Of a stretch of 64,000 nucleotides of DNA, positions 7,901-16,134 are shown piece after piece (within the stretch, counting starts at the first letter, position 1; each line of letters starts with the position of its first letter). This DNA comes from Anaerolineae bacterium. GTDB taxonomy: Bacteria > Chloroflexota > Anaerolineae > Anaerolineales > E44-bin32. Made by a program: the position numbers and the translations under genes. The stretch spans positions 1 to 64,000 of the forward strand of contig DUEZ01000006.1 of the NCBI GenBank assembly GCA_011174825.1, read 5' to 3'. The notes beneath the pieces are model-generated. The model made no database searches. It had not been told where the DNA came from and saw only the letters and a list, made by a program, of their open reading frames with translations.

Positions 7901-9151
7901 CTACTTATCGAAATGCACGTGCGAGTACACCATACTGTGCCAGTAATATTCACCGCTATCCTGAACGATGTATAGGAGAGCCGCCCCTCCTCCATCTCCT
8001 CCCCAACCTTCACTGTAGATAATGAGGGCGACATCAATATCCGGTCCAAACATCCTCTCCGGTGGCATACCTTGAAGCGGTGGAAATACGTTGCGGTCGG
8101 TGGTGAAGGTCAACCCACTTGTATCTGCAGGCAAGCGGTTGTGACTTATTTCATTGACCATGTCCATCGGGTTGGCCCAGCCGCCCTCTGATCCCCAATA
8201 GCCTATGGTGAATGGATCGCTCATCAGAGATGCCAGTGTCTGCATGTCTCTCACCAACAAAGCTGCTTGGATATGGCACGCAAGTTCTTCGGCGGAGCCC
8301 ACCTCGGCAGCTTGACACGACAAAGTGCCGGATAAATCCGTTTGATCTGATGTGGTTTCAAACCCCTTCAAGCAGGGCGCCGGCACGCCAAGTGGAGGAT
8401 TCCCCGGGATGATCTGTGGGATCTGGACATTAACCTCGCGGGCGATGGCGATCGAATTTAGCACGCCACGAACATCCGGTGTAGCCAGCGCACTTTGAGG
8501 CCACACACTAAAGAGCAGAATCAAATCATCTGAAATCCCGAAAAGGTGATACTGGTAAGTTGAATCATCCCGTGTGTCTCGATTGGTGACCAACAAAGCC
8601 TGTTGATGGTTCACCAAAACCTCCTCCGTGTCCAGGAGTTCGCTGAGCTCGTCATCCGTGATGGCAAGTGCAAACTCACCTAAGTTCGTATCCGTAGGGA
8701 GACTCAAGGAAGAAGGTTGGAAATAGGCCATGTCGATCTTGATCGCCCCCTCGTCCTCCGAGATGTGACTTCTTGGATGTGCAAGCACAAACGCTTCGTC
8801 GTAATTACGTATCGAGAACGCACCCAATCCTCCGGGATCTAGGTCAGGAAGGTTCACCTGCCAAAAGCACGGCACAGCAAATCTCAACCCGGTGCGATCG
8901 TCGATCACTTCGCTCCAAAAGAGGGATCCGTCGATCACAGGCTGTTCTTCATTCGCCATTGGATCCTCAGTAGGAAGCGGTTCAGCCTCTGTTTGATCTA
9001 CTTGATCTCTGTTTTCATCGACCTCTGACGTGGGTGTGTCGACATCACCTACCTTCCCGAAATCAGACTCAGAAATCAGCTGCCCACATGCCGTTATAGC
9101 CATTGTGAGAATAACGAGGACTAAAGCTGCGCGGTTAAATGTTGTATTCAT
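7901..9151 (-). CDS. Secreted lipoprotein of unknown function, 416 residues
   Basis: The start at 9151 is chosen because GGAGG lies seven bases before that ATG and because it begins a lipoprotein signal peptide (MNTTFNRAALVLVILTMA, then lipobox ITAC with Cys near residue 22). The mature part starts with an acidic Ser/Thr/Glu-rich linker. It continues with a globular domain of about 180 residues and a Cys-containing C-terminal domain with SDPFTIGYWGSEGGW and EGWGGDGGGAALLY. I do not recognise a family with confidence. It is probably exported and lipid-anchored. It is transcribed toward the EamA pseudogene and stands alone. Confidence 0.8.
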   Translation of the reverse strand: MNTTFNRAALVLVILTMAITACGQLISESDFGKVGDVDTPTSEVDENRDQVDQTEAEPLPTEDPMANEEQPVIDGSLFWSEVIDDRTGLRFAVPCFWQVNLPDLDPGGLGAFSIRNYDEAFVLAHPRSHISEDEGAIKIDMAYFQPSSLSLPTDTNLGEFALAITDDELSELLDTEEVLVNHQQALLVTNRDTRDDSTYQYHLFGISDDLILLFSVWPQSALATPDVRGVLNSIAIAREVNVQIPQIIPGNPPLGVPAPCLKGFETTSDQTDLSGTLSCQAAEVGSAEELACHIQAALLVRDMQTLASLMSDPFTIGYWGSEGGWANPMDMVNEISHNRLPADTSGLTFTTDRNVFPPLQGMPPERMFGPDIDVALIIYSEGWGGDGGGAALLYIVQDSGEYYWHSMVYSHVHFDK

Positions 9152-9706
9152 ACCTACCTCCATGTTGTTAAACAGGTACTCAAAACGATTTGGCACCTCC
9201 CAAGAGATGCACACGAACAATCCAAAATTCCATTAACGACGACCTTGACCAATTTGTTCCTCGATAAAGGTCATGATCCCGGGGAAACTTGAGTGCGATT
9301 TTAGATTTACCCCACGAATCATACGAGCAATGCATCCTGTAAACATCCGCCAGGTGGTCTGGTTGGATAAACCTAGATGGTGAGTATTTTCCCCTGCCAT
9401 GTGGCCAGGTGGAGCAGAGCGTGATCTCCCTTCTACCTATATGTCACCGCGTCTTAAAGTTAAAAAGAGGGTAGAGGGTATCTCTCATCGAAACTCTCCT
9501 GCCTGACACCAGCATTAGATCTAGGTAATAATTTAACCAGGTCTTCATGAGACAAACATTAAATAGGATTAGAATTAGACATACAGTTTTTTTCCAATTT
9601 CAGATCTGGTCGACCTTTTGTGATTAAAAAAATCATAAAAACTCGCTAATCGATACACGAATTCATCTCGGTGATCACAATCTCGAAAGATCGGGAGAAC
9701 AGGGAC
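9152..9706. other. Intergenic region, 555 bp
   Basis: I see no gene, tRNA or clear repeat here. The last 130 bp are AT-rich with short A and T runs (9586-9650) and probably hold the promoter of the UDG-like gene, but no convincing -35/-10 pair stands out. Confidence 0.5.
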
Positions 9707-10312
9707 ATGCGAGTAGACAAGTGCATACAATGCATTGAGTTTCCGTGTCAGGATGTGAAGCATGAGAGCTATATCGTGCCGAACGTCGAAATCATTCCGG
9801 AGGAGATATCGATCATATTGATCTCCGAGGCCGCACCTCCAGACGCTAGCGACTACTACTATGCGGCAGGTGATCCTTTATTCCAGCAAACAACGGTACA
9901 AGCCTTCAATGATGCCGGCGCAGATGTCGCTTCGATGAAGGAGATCCTCAATCTGGGCGTGTACCTCACGACCGCGGTGAAATGTGGGAAGACCGGATAT
10001 GGGATTAAAGCGGCCACGATCAAGGAGTGCTCGCGCATTCTTCAACAGGAGCTTGACCTCTTTCCAAATGTGAAAGTTCTCCTGTTGATGGGTGATGTGG
10101 CGATCAGAGCAATCAATTACATCGCAAAATCTGTTGGTGAGGACAGGGTTATCCCTGCAGGTTCTACCTACAAGATCCGAGGGCATGACTATACCTTCCG
10201 TGGCATGAGAGCCTTCCCTTCTTACCTTCAGGCGGGTCCAAGTTTCTTTATCGAGAAAAGCAAGCGCAGGATGATCGCTGAGGACATCGCCGAAGCGTTG
10301 AGACTATTGTAG
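9707..10312 (+). CDS. Uracil-DNA glycosylase superfamily protein
   Basis: The 201-residue product (start at 9707, GGGAG nine bases upstream) resembles the UDG/MUG fold. ISEAAPP at residues 39-45 sits where family members bind water and uracil, VKCGK follows, NVKVLLLMGDVAIRAIN matches the central strand-helix unit, and FPSYLQAG is in the place of the HPS-like motif II. The N-terminus has three cysteines (Cys6, Cys9, Cys14) in a CxxCx4C array, reminiscent of the cluster ligands of family 4/5 enzymes though the spacing differs. The motif I and II residues are not canonical, so uracil excision is not assured. Confidence 0.6.
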   Translation: MRVDKCIQCIEFPCQDVKHESYIVPNVEIIPEEISIILISEAAPPDASDYYYAAGDPLFQQTTVQAFNDAGADVASMKEILNLGVYLTTAVKCGKTGYGIKAATIKECSRILQQELDLFPNVKVLLLMGDVAIRAINYIAKSVGEDRVIPAGSTYKIRGHDYTFRGMRAFPSYLQAGPSFFIEKSKRRMIAEDIAEALRLL

Positions 10313-10425
10313 AAATGAGAGCGATAGAGGCAGGTGCCAGGTTCCCTCACCTCACATTTATAGCTATGCGCATTGGCTTCACTTAGATCCAAACAACCAT
10401 CCTTCACCTCTCAGAGGGATTTAAA

Positions 10426-10458
10426 TGCATCAGGACAGGTTTGACCTGCCCTGATGCA
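10426..10458 (-). terminator. Strong stem-loop, probable terminator
   Basis: TGCATCAGG-A-CAGGT and ACCTG-C-CCTGATGCA form a 15-position stem with one mismatch and a TTG loop. It lies 31 bp beyond the stop of the minus-strand 81-residue gene and is followed on that strand by TTTAAAT. It may also end convergent transcription from the UDG-like gene. Confidence 0.6.
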
Positions 10459-10488
10459 GTAGGAGGTTAAAGTTCATTACCGTTGGGA

Positions 10489-10734
10489 TTAGATCTTGGT
10501 CTGATAAGCCTCACATGGGCTCGATATCGTCGGTGTGTACCGATCCCGCAACTTCTCACCGATAGAAACAAGCGTGGCACCAACACCATACAATATCCGC
10601 TCAAGGAAAGTCTGATGTACAGGATGGATTGACTTGAGCAATCGGGAAACTTTTACGTCCTCCAAGATCTCTGCTTCCCGCATTCGATACATTCCCATCA
10701 CATAAAATCTCTCAGGAACCATTGGACCTAACAT
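10489..10734 (-). CDS. Small hypothetical protein, 81 residues
   Basis: This short protein has no recognised domain. It contains Met-rich N-terminal and basic central parts and no membrane segment. Support for its reality is a strong ribosome-binding site (GAGAGGAG about seven bases before the ATG), a downstream stem-loop at 10426-10458, and no competing frame. It lies after the ArsR-family gene in the same direction with a gap of about 77 bp, so the two may be co-transcribed. Confidence 0.6.
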   Translation of the reverse strand: MLGPMVPERFYVMGMYRMREAEILEDVKVSRLLKSIHPVHQTFLERILYGVGATLVSIGEKLRDRYTPTISSPCEAYQTKI

Positions 10735-10811
10735 TGTATGCTCCTCTCGTACTGTCTTGATGATTACCTACCACAACCCTATCTTAGACATCTCCAGAAT
10801 TACCACAGTGA

Positions 10812-11906
10812 CTACTTCAGAAAGGCCTCAATCGCATCGGTCGTGGCTTTGACGCGATCTTGATTTAGACGGTAGTACTTTGCGCCGTCGCGACGCCCCT
10901 CGATCAGGTAACCCGTGACGCTGAGCTGGCGTAGATGGCGTGATGCGGCCGATTGACTGAGGTCGAGGCGGGACATGATGTCCTTCGCGCCGAGTTCGTC
11001 CTCCTGGGTCAGGAGCTCCAAGATGTGCAGCCGGGTCTCATCCGCCAGTGTGTTGAGACGCATGAGGAGTTCTGTTCGCTGGAGTGCAGGGGAGGCGACG
11101 GTTGCACCCTTTGGGACGCGAGCGCCGAAGACCATCCTGGCGGTTTTCTGGCTGAGATCAATCATAAGGATATAGGGCCCGATATGTGCGGAGGGGATAA
11201 AGATGATCCTCTCGATCTCTTCAAGCTTTTGATCCCACCCATCAGGCAGACGATCTCGATCGATGATTTGGAGCACAGCTTCTGTTGTAGACTTCTCTGA
11301 AAAATCAATCGTCTCAAAAGCTGCAATGGATTCCTGCAACATCGGCAGGTTACGCTTCCAATCTTGCTCCAGGTATAAGTCCCACATCTCTCGTAAGTGG
11401 GAGAGAAGGGCATCCTTCCTGGCCGGAGGGTCGTTGAGCAATTGGAAGTCCAATTCATACTCTTCCTGGTTGAATACCTTGCCCTTACCCTTATGAGTCA
11501 TGATGGATTCAACAATGGATATGAAAAGCTCACGATCAGCCAAGAACTCTTCCGCTGAGGGCACAGGATCTTGTTCATCACTCCAATGCATTTCCACCTT
11601 CTCGAGAAAGAGAGCCACCTCTCGATCGCGCATCGCAGTTGGATCTAATGTATCCAGGTGATCCATCCACGCTTCAAAGCTGGGCCATTGCTTCCCCTCG
11701 AGAAAGATGGGAACCGAACCACACACGAGACTATTAACAAGCCTCTTCTCTGGCGATAGTTCACTCGTCGTTTGCTGGACCCACTCACTAAAACCAGATA
11801 GCCCCTCGCAAATAAGATGCAAACTTGCCACCGTGTTATAGGCCGGTTCGAGCGAGAAGGAGATCGTTGCTACCTTGGGTGGTGCGATGAATTCTAGGTC
11901 TGCCAT
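10812..11906 (-). CDS. ArsR-family transcriptional regulator with long N-terminal domain
   Basis: The 364-residue protein has a C-terminal winged helix of ArsR type at about residues 275-362: LADETRLHILELL, then the recognition helix region LDLSQSAASRHLRQL, then the wing DGAKYYRLN. The first 265 residues form a large domain with no metal-binding Cys cluster. This architecture is found in long ArsR proteins whose sensing function is unknown. It should act as a cytoplasmic repressor. Its upstream region has two identical-format palindromes (11950-11965 and 12024-12039), the first covering the likely -10 box, so autorepression is likely. Confidence 0.85.
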   Translation of the reverse strand: MADLEFIAPPKVATISFSLEPAYNTVASLHLICEGLSGFSEWVQQTTSELSPEKRLVNSLVCGSVPIFLEGKQWPSFEAWMDHLDTLDPTAMRDREVALFLEKVEMHWSDEQDPVPSAEEFLADRELFISIVESIMTHKGKGKVFNQEEYELDFQLLNDPPARKDALLSHLREMWDLYLEQDWKRNLPMLQESIAAFETIDFSEKSTTEAVLQIIDRDRLPDGWDQKLEEIERIIFIPSAHIGPYILMIDLSQKTARMVFGARVPKGATVASPALQRTELLMRLNTLADETRLHILELLTQEDELGAKDIMSRLDLSQSAASRHLRQLSVTGYLIEGRRDGAKYYRLNQDRVKATTDAIEAFLK

Positions 11907-11949
11907 CTTATCCTCCCATTCCTATTCATAATTCCCGTTTATTTGCATT

Positions 11950-11985
11950 ACCCGTATTATCGGGTTTCGCGGTTTCAGTATACAA
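11950..11985 (-). promoter_or_regulatory. ArsR gene promoter with overlapping operator 1
   Basis: ACCCG-N6-CGGGT occupies 11950-11965. On the minus strand a -35 TTGTAT (11980-11985), an 18-bp spacer and a -10 GATAAT (11956-11961) place the -10 box inside the palindrome. A protein bound there would block RNA polymerase. Confidence 0.55.
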
Positions 11986-12023
11986 CTAAAACAAAGGCAT
12001 GTCAAGCCCCATTTTTTCGCGTT

Positions 12024-12039
12024 ACCCGTTAATGCGGGT
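12024..12039. promoter_or_regulatory. Operator 2, ACCCG-N6-CGGGT palindrome
   Basis: This has the same half-sites and the same six-base spacer as operator 1, with centres 74 bp apart (about seven helical turns). It lies upstream of the ArsR promoter and fits cooperative binding or looping by the ArsR-family protein. The flanking T and A extend it to an 18-bp inverted repeat at 12023-12040. Confidence 0.5.
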
Positions 12040-12205
12040 AAAGCCTCTCCACACATCTCTAGATTGCTCGAACAATCGAGCTTGATTGTGGTCGAAGGGC
12101 GCGAAATCTTTGCTGCTGTGGTTGTCTATGATTGGAGGTCCGGATGCATGTTCTTATGATCGTCAGAGGGATGGTTTTCCTCACAATACGCGCACGCCCT
12201 ACCAT

Positions 12206-12326
12206 TGAGGAGATTGCTTCGTCCCTGCTGGGCTCGCAATGACATTAAAAAGATCGTGCTTGGGCAACTGTGCCCTCCCTCAATCTGTCATTGTGAGGGG
12301 CATGTCAGTGCGACGAAGCAAACTTA
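12206..12326. repeat. Imperfect inverted repeat of the GATTGCTTCGTC type
   Basis: The left arm carries GATTGCTTCGTC and GCAATGACA (12212-12245). The right arm carries TGTCATTGTGAGGGGC and GCGACGAAGCAA (12287-12321). The ends are complementary and no gene is inside. It is a MITE-like palindromic unit between the ArsR and TetR genes. Confidence 0.65.
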
Positions 12327-12329
12327 CCA

Positions 12330-12378
12330 TTGAAGAGATCCCTTCCTCAGATTATAATACATACCGACCGGTCGGTAT
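12330..12378 (+). promoter_or_regulatory. TetR gene promoter and operator
   Basis: A -35 box TTGAAG (12330-12335), a 17-bp spacer and a perfect -10 TATAAT (12353-12358) are followed by an 18-bp perfect palindrome, ATACCGACCGGTCGGTAT (12361-12378), which would cover the transcription start. The ACCGACCGGTCGGT core is a common TetR-family operator form. The TetR gene starts 18 bp later, so this is very probably its own operator. Confidence 0.8.
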
Positions 12379-12396
12379 TGTGGAGATTGGATCAGG

Positions 12397-12996
12397 ATGA
12401 ACAGGCATCAGAAACGATCCGAAGAGACTCGGGCTCGTTTATTAGAGGCGGCGGAGCGCTCCTTCGCCCAACAGGGGTTCGACGCAACCGGCGTCGCGAC
12501 GATCTGCCAAGTCGCCGGCGTGACGAAGGGGGCTTTCTACCATCATTTCTCTAGCAAACAGGATGTCTTCATGGAATTACTCCGTCGGTGGTTAGAAGGG
12601 CTCGATCTTCAAATGACGAGACTTCGTGAAGATACCGCAAGTATCCCCGAGGAGCTCCTTTCCATGACAAGCCTCATCCAAGAGGTTCTCCAAACCACTG
12701 AAGATCAGTTCCCCATCTACCTCGAGTTCTGGACCCGTGCGATGCGCGATCCAACGATCAGGCAAGAGTTGATCAACCCCTTCTATCAGTATAAGGATCT
12801 CTTCTCTGAGATGGTCTCGAACGGAATCTCAGAAGGTACGTTGAAAGACGTTCCTCCCGAGATCACCGCAAGGCTGATCCTCGCAGTAGCGTTGGGTTTA
12901 CTCATCCAAGCCTTGATCGATCAACATAGGGACGATTGGGGACAAGTGACCCAAGAATGTCTACACATTCTGCTCAAGGGTATTGCGGAGAATTGA
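12397..12996 (+). CDS. TetR/AcrR-family transcriptional repressor
   Basis: The 199-residue protein has the N-terminal TetR helix-turn-helix at about residues 8-54: RLLEAAERSFAQQGFDATGVATIC, then VAGVTKGAFYHHFSSKQDVF. The C-terminal helical domain should bind an unknown ligand. It is preceded by a strong promoter with a perfect palindromic operator and followed after 4 bp by an SDR-type NAD(P)-binding gene. The likely logic is that ligand binding releases the repressor and induces both its own gene and the downstream reductase/epimerase-like gene. Confidence 0.92.
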   Translation: MNRHQKRSEETRARLLEAAERSFAQQGFDATGVATICQVAGVTKGAFYHHFSSKQDVFMELLRRWLEGLDLQMTRLREDTASIPEELLSMTSLIQEVLQTTEDQFPIYLEFWTRAMRDPTIRQELINPFYQYKDLFSEMVSNGISEGTLKDVPPEITARLILAVALGLLIQALIDQHRDDWGQVTQECLHILLKGIAEN

Positions 12997-13000
12997 GAAG

Positions 13001-13969
13001 ATGAAAATTTTATTAACTGGCGCATTTGGAAATATCGGAACCAGCGCATTGGAAGAACTCCTCAAGCGAGGCCATTACGTCACCTGCTTTGATCTCAAGA
13101 CAAACTCGAATGAAAAAGTCGCTCAAAATCTGGATGGAAATGTGGAGGTCTTCTGGGGTGACCTCCGGCTCCGCGAGGACGTTGCTGCTGTGGTCTGGGA
13201 CCAGGATGCCGTGGTCCATCTGGCTTTCGTTATTCCAAGACTGTCGGCCACCGGTGTCAGCAGCGAGGACGATCCAGATTGGGCCAGAGCGATTAATGTC
13301 GGTGGGACACGCAATTTGATCGAGGAGATGGAAGCTCAACCCTTGCCGCCTAAGCTTCTCTTCTCATCGTCTTTGCATGTGTATGGAAAAACGCAAGATC
13401 AGCCTCCCCCACGTACAATACACGACCAGCCGCAGCCGATCGAACATTACGCAAAGCACAAGATTGAGTGCGAAGAGTTGATCAAGGATTCCAGATTGGA
13501 ATGGACAATTTTCCGCCTGGGAGCCTCCCTACCGGTACGCTTGGTGCTCGACCCGGGAATGTTTGAGGTCCCCTTGAATAACCGCATCGAATTCGTCCAT
13601 AGGAAGGATGTCGGAGTGGCCATCGCTAACGCGCTGGAGTCCGATGAAGTGTGGGGCAAGACCTGGCTGATCGGGGGAGGGTCGAGTTGTCAGCTCTATC
13701 AGCGCGAACTCGTCGCTAGCGTGCTGGATGCGGTTGGTGTCGGAATGCTGCCGGAGGAGGCCTTTCCTGATGAACCCTACCCCACCGATTGGCTGGACAC
13801 GATTGAAAGCCAAGAAATCCTGGAATTTCAACGTCATACACTCGATGACTACGTTCAGGAATTGAAAGCAAGGTTAGGTTTCAGACGCCATTTGATCCGG
13901 TTCTTCCGTCCGATCATTCGCGCCTCGCTTCTCAGTAAATCTACCGCATGGGGAAACAGAAAAGGGTGA
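13001..13969 (+). CDS. NAD(P)-dependent epimerase/dehydratase (extended SDR)
   Basis: The start is the ATG at 13001, four bases after the TetR stop, with GGAG upstream. An in-frame TTG at 12983 is less likely. The roughly 322-residue protein begins with the Rossmann motif LLTGAFGNIG. Further SDR features are the SSSLHVYG segment with the catalytic Ser, and YAKHK, which fits the YxxxK pair. The C-terminal 40 residues are basic and hydrophobic. It likely acts on a nucleotide-sugar or small carbonyl substrate in the cytoplasm. Its place in a TetR operon suggests an inducible detoxification or modification role. Confidence 0.83.
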   Translation: MKILLTGAFGNIGTSALEELLKRGHYVTCFDLKTNSNEKVAQNLDGNVEVFWGDLRLREDVAAVVWDQDAVVHLAFVIPRLSATGVSSEDDPDWARAINVGGTRNLIEEMEAQPLPPKLLFSSSLHVYGKTQDQPPPRTIHDQPQPIEHYAKHKIECEELIKDSRLEWTIFRLGASLPVRLVLDPGMFEVPLNNRIEFVHRKDVGVAIANALESDEVWGKTWLIGGGSSCQLYQRELVASVLDAVGVGMLPEEAFPDEPYPTDWLDTIESQEILEFQRHTLDDYVQELKARLGFRRHLIRFFRPIIRASLLSKSTAWGNRKG

Positions 13970-14227
13970 TAGGGATCCTACAGAAGCGTGGTTTTGAGCT
14001 CGGATCCACCTGAATTTCTATTCAAATCTTCGACTCGATCCACGCCCAAACCCGTTCAAAATCCATCTACTTGTCCTCTCATGTGAGTGTCATATTAAAG
14101 CCGCTGCTTACTCTTTTTACACCTATTCAAGAGACACCCCCAATGTGGTGCAAGCAGATATAGGACATGCTATCATCAGAGGCCTCGATGCTTGGGTAGA
14201 GCAGGTATAACCGATAAGGCTAAAAGA

Positions 14228-15622
14228 ATGAACTCCGTTGAAGAAGGACTCCTCCCCCCTGTCCTGATCACAGGTGAACCAACGCCATCGATGCTCCTTT
14301 CCGAGCGGATGGAACACTACAACGTCCCCGGGATCTGCATCGCGCTGATAAACAACAGTGAGATAGAGGGGGTTATCTGCCATGGAACTCGCCGCGCGCA
14401 GACCGACAACCCCATCAACCCCGATACCTTATTTCAAGCGGCCTCCATCAGTAAACCTGTCACGGCGATGGCTGCGCTACGTCTTGTCCAGGAGGGGAAG
14501 CTCGAACTTGATCAAGATGTGAACGAGGTCATCCGATCGTGGAAAGTGCCGGAGAGCGTTCTCACCTTTGAAGAGAAAGTCACCCTGCGGCGACTTCTGA
14601 GTCACACCGCTGGGATGACTGTACATGGCTTTGATGGTTACTCGATGGAGGAGGAGATCCCCACTGTACTCGAAATCCTTGACGGCAGATCACCTGCGAA
14701 CTCAGCGCCCATCCGAGTGGATCTGGTCCCGGGAAGTAGATACCAATACTCAGGGGGTGGATACATTGTGGTCCAACAACTGCTCACGGACCTCACTTCC
14801 GTGCCATTTCCGGATTTGATGATGGAACTGGTATTAGAACCACTCGTAATGAGTAACAGTGCTTTCCTCCAACCCCTCCCCGCGGCAGATGTCTCCCGTG
14901 CGGCTCTAGGCCACAGTATTACAGGCGAGCCGCTTAGCGGAGGCTGGCACATCTATCCCGAGCTGGCGGCGGCGGGTCTCTGGTCAACATCCTCTGACCT
15001 GGCGATCTTCCTGATTGAGGTGATGACATCCACAAAAGACCAATCGAACAAGATCCTGTCCCAAAGCATGATACAGGAAATGCTTCATGCCCAGGGTGGT
15101 GAGGGTAACTGGGGGTTCGGAATGGGGTTCCTACGTGCTGGAGAAGGGAGCACCGCTCATATCCTAATCGGAGGGTCGAATCAAGGCTACCGAAGTCAAA
15201 TGATCGCTTTCCCGGAGACTGGGCAAGGAGCGGTGGTGATGGCGAACGGTGAAGGCGGAGAGGAATTGAATAACGAAGTACTACGAGGCCTTGCTCAAAT
15301 TTATGGATGGCCTGCCCTCAGACCGATCGAGAAATCGGTGGTCGATGTCGATCCCCTGATCCTTGAACAGTTCGCGGGTGAATACGTTCTAGCAGACTAT
15401 CCCGATTTCCCGATCAGCATCAGAACTGAGAAGGACAAACTTGTTCTAAATACCGCGGCTGACGGCGAGACACGTGAACTTCATCCTGAATCCGATACGC
15501 GCTTCTTTTCAACCGTAAGCACCCGAGAATACACCTTCATCCGAGATGATCAGGGGAAAGTGGTCGCGCTGGAAACCTCCGGCGGAGGTGGGCAGATCAT
15601 TATCGTGCGGAAGGTGAAGTAG
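14228..15622 (+). CDS. Serine hydrolase of the beta-lactamase (class C)/penicillin-binding family
   Basis: The ATG at 14228, preceded by AAGG, is preferred over an in-frame TTG at 14192, giving 464 residues. The acyl-enzyme motif SxxK is SISK in the segment FQAASISKPVTAMAAL. YSG in YQYSGGGYIV takes the Y-x-N place, and HILIGGSNQG is the probable H-x-G third motif. A C-terminal lipocalin-like segment of about 110 residues follows, as in many DUF3471-type esterase/peptidase relatives. No signal peptide is evident, so it is probably cytoplasmic. Activity could be as an esterase or D-aminopeptidase rather than a true beta-lactamase. Confidence 0.85.
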   Translation: MNSVEEGLLPPVLITGEPTPSMLLSERMEHYNVPGICIALINNSEIEGVICHGTRRAQTDNPINPDTLFQAASISKPVTAMAALRLVQEGKLELDQDVNEVIRSWKVPESVLTFEEKVTLRRLLSHTAGMTVHGFDGYSMEEEIPTVLEILDGRSPANSAPIRVDLVPGSRYQYSGGGYIVVQQLLTDLTSVPFPDLMMELVLEPLVMSNSAFLQPLPAADVSRAALGHSITGEPLSGGWHIYPELAAAGLWSTSSDLAIFLIEVMTSTKDQSNKILSQSMIQEMLHAQGGEGNWGFGMGFLRAGEGSTAHILIGGSNQGYRSQMIAFPETGQGAVVMANGEGGEELNNEVLRGLAQIYGWPALRPIEKSVVDVDPLILEQFAGEYVLADYPDFPISIRTEKDKLVLNTAADGETRELHPESDTRFFSTVSTREYTFIRDDQGKVVALETSGGGGQIIIVRKVK

Positions 15623-15639
15623 ATCGTCTAAGCCCTCGT

Positions 15640-15733
15640 TCATCGAGACGATCTCTAGCTTGCGCACTTCTACTGGGCAAACACTGACACACCCTCCGCA
15701 ATATATATATCGCTGAGAATCAACCCTGACCAT
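15640..15733 (-). pseudogene. Remnant of a 4Fe-4S ferredoxin gene
   Basis: On the minus strand an AGGAGGGG ribosome-binding site precedes an ATG at 15731-15733 that starts MVRVDSQRYIYCGGCVSVCP. This matches the first cluster-binding loop of a bacterial ferredoxin (CxxCxxCxxxCP), except that the first Cys is replaced by Tyr. The similarity fades after about 28 residues, where the frame runs into the antisense of the serine hydrolase gene. It is best read as a 5' fragment left after deletion or overwriting. Confidence 0.5.
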
Positions 15734-15739
15734 TCACCC

Positions 15740-15976
15740 CTCCTCCATCGTGCTCACAATATCTCTAAAAGCTAGATCCGTTGTTCATTACGTAATCCCC
15801 CAACACAGGCACTCAAAGCATAATTTAAATTCTGCTGTGGTCAATCGAGCATACCCATCAGCCTGATTCATCTTTACACGTAATTGAACCCGCTTCAATA
15901 CCTAATCGAAGCAAGGAGGGCCATTTTAAGCCTAAAAAAAATCCAAGTTGCATCAATCTATGCAATCGAATATAAA
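15740..15976. other. Intergenic remainder before the RHH-gene terminator
   Basis: I see no gene here. It is AT-rich with no recognised repeat. Together with the ferredoxin fragment and the terminator it fills the 512-bp gap between the convergent hydrolase and RHH genes. Confidence 0.5.
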
Positions 15977-16012
15977 AACGCTCTGGGGCGTTCTCCTGGG
16001 CTCCAGAGCGTT
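15977..16012 (-). terminator. Rho-independent terminator of the RHH gene
   Basis: AACGCTCTGG (15977-15986) pairs perfectly with 16003-16012, and the minus strand continues with TTTTTATA. It lies about 120 bp beyond the stop of the minus-strand RHH gene. Confidence 0.75.
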
Positions 16013-16134
16013 GTTGGGTAGGTTTTTCTATCGACAGTCCCAAAATACGGTTGAAAAATGGTATGAAAAGCCAGTTTTTTCGCTTCTACAGGGATTTTTC
16101 CGGTTTTTGATATGATCTAAAATTCAACATGAAC

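Noticed and set aside
10953-11496. Several plus-strand frames of 66-115 codons
   Set aside because: All are antisense to the ArsR-family gene and show no domain.
15858-16043. 61-codon minus-strand frame
   Set aside because: It is built over the terminator hairpin at 15977-16012 and has no independent support.
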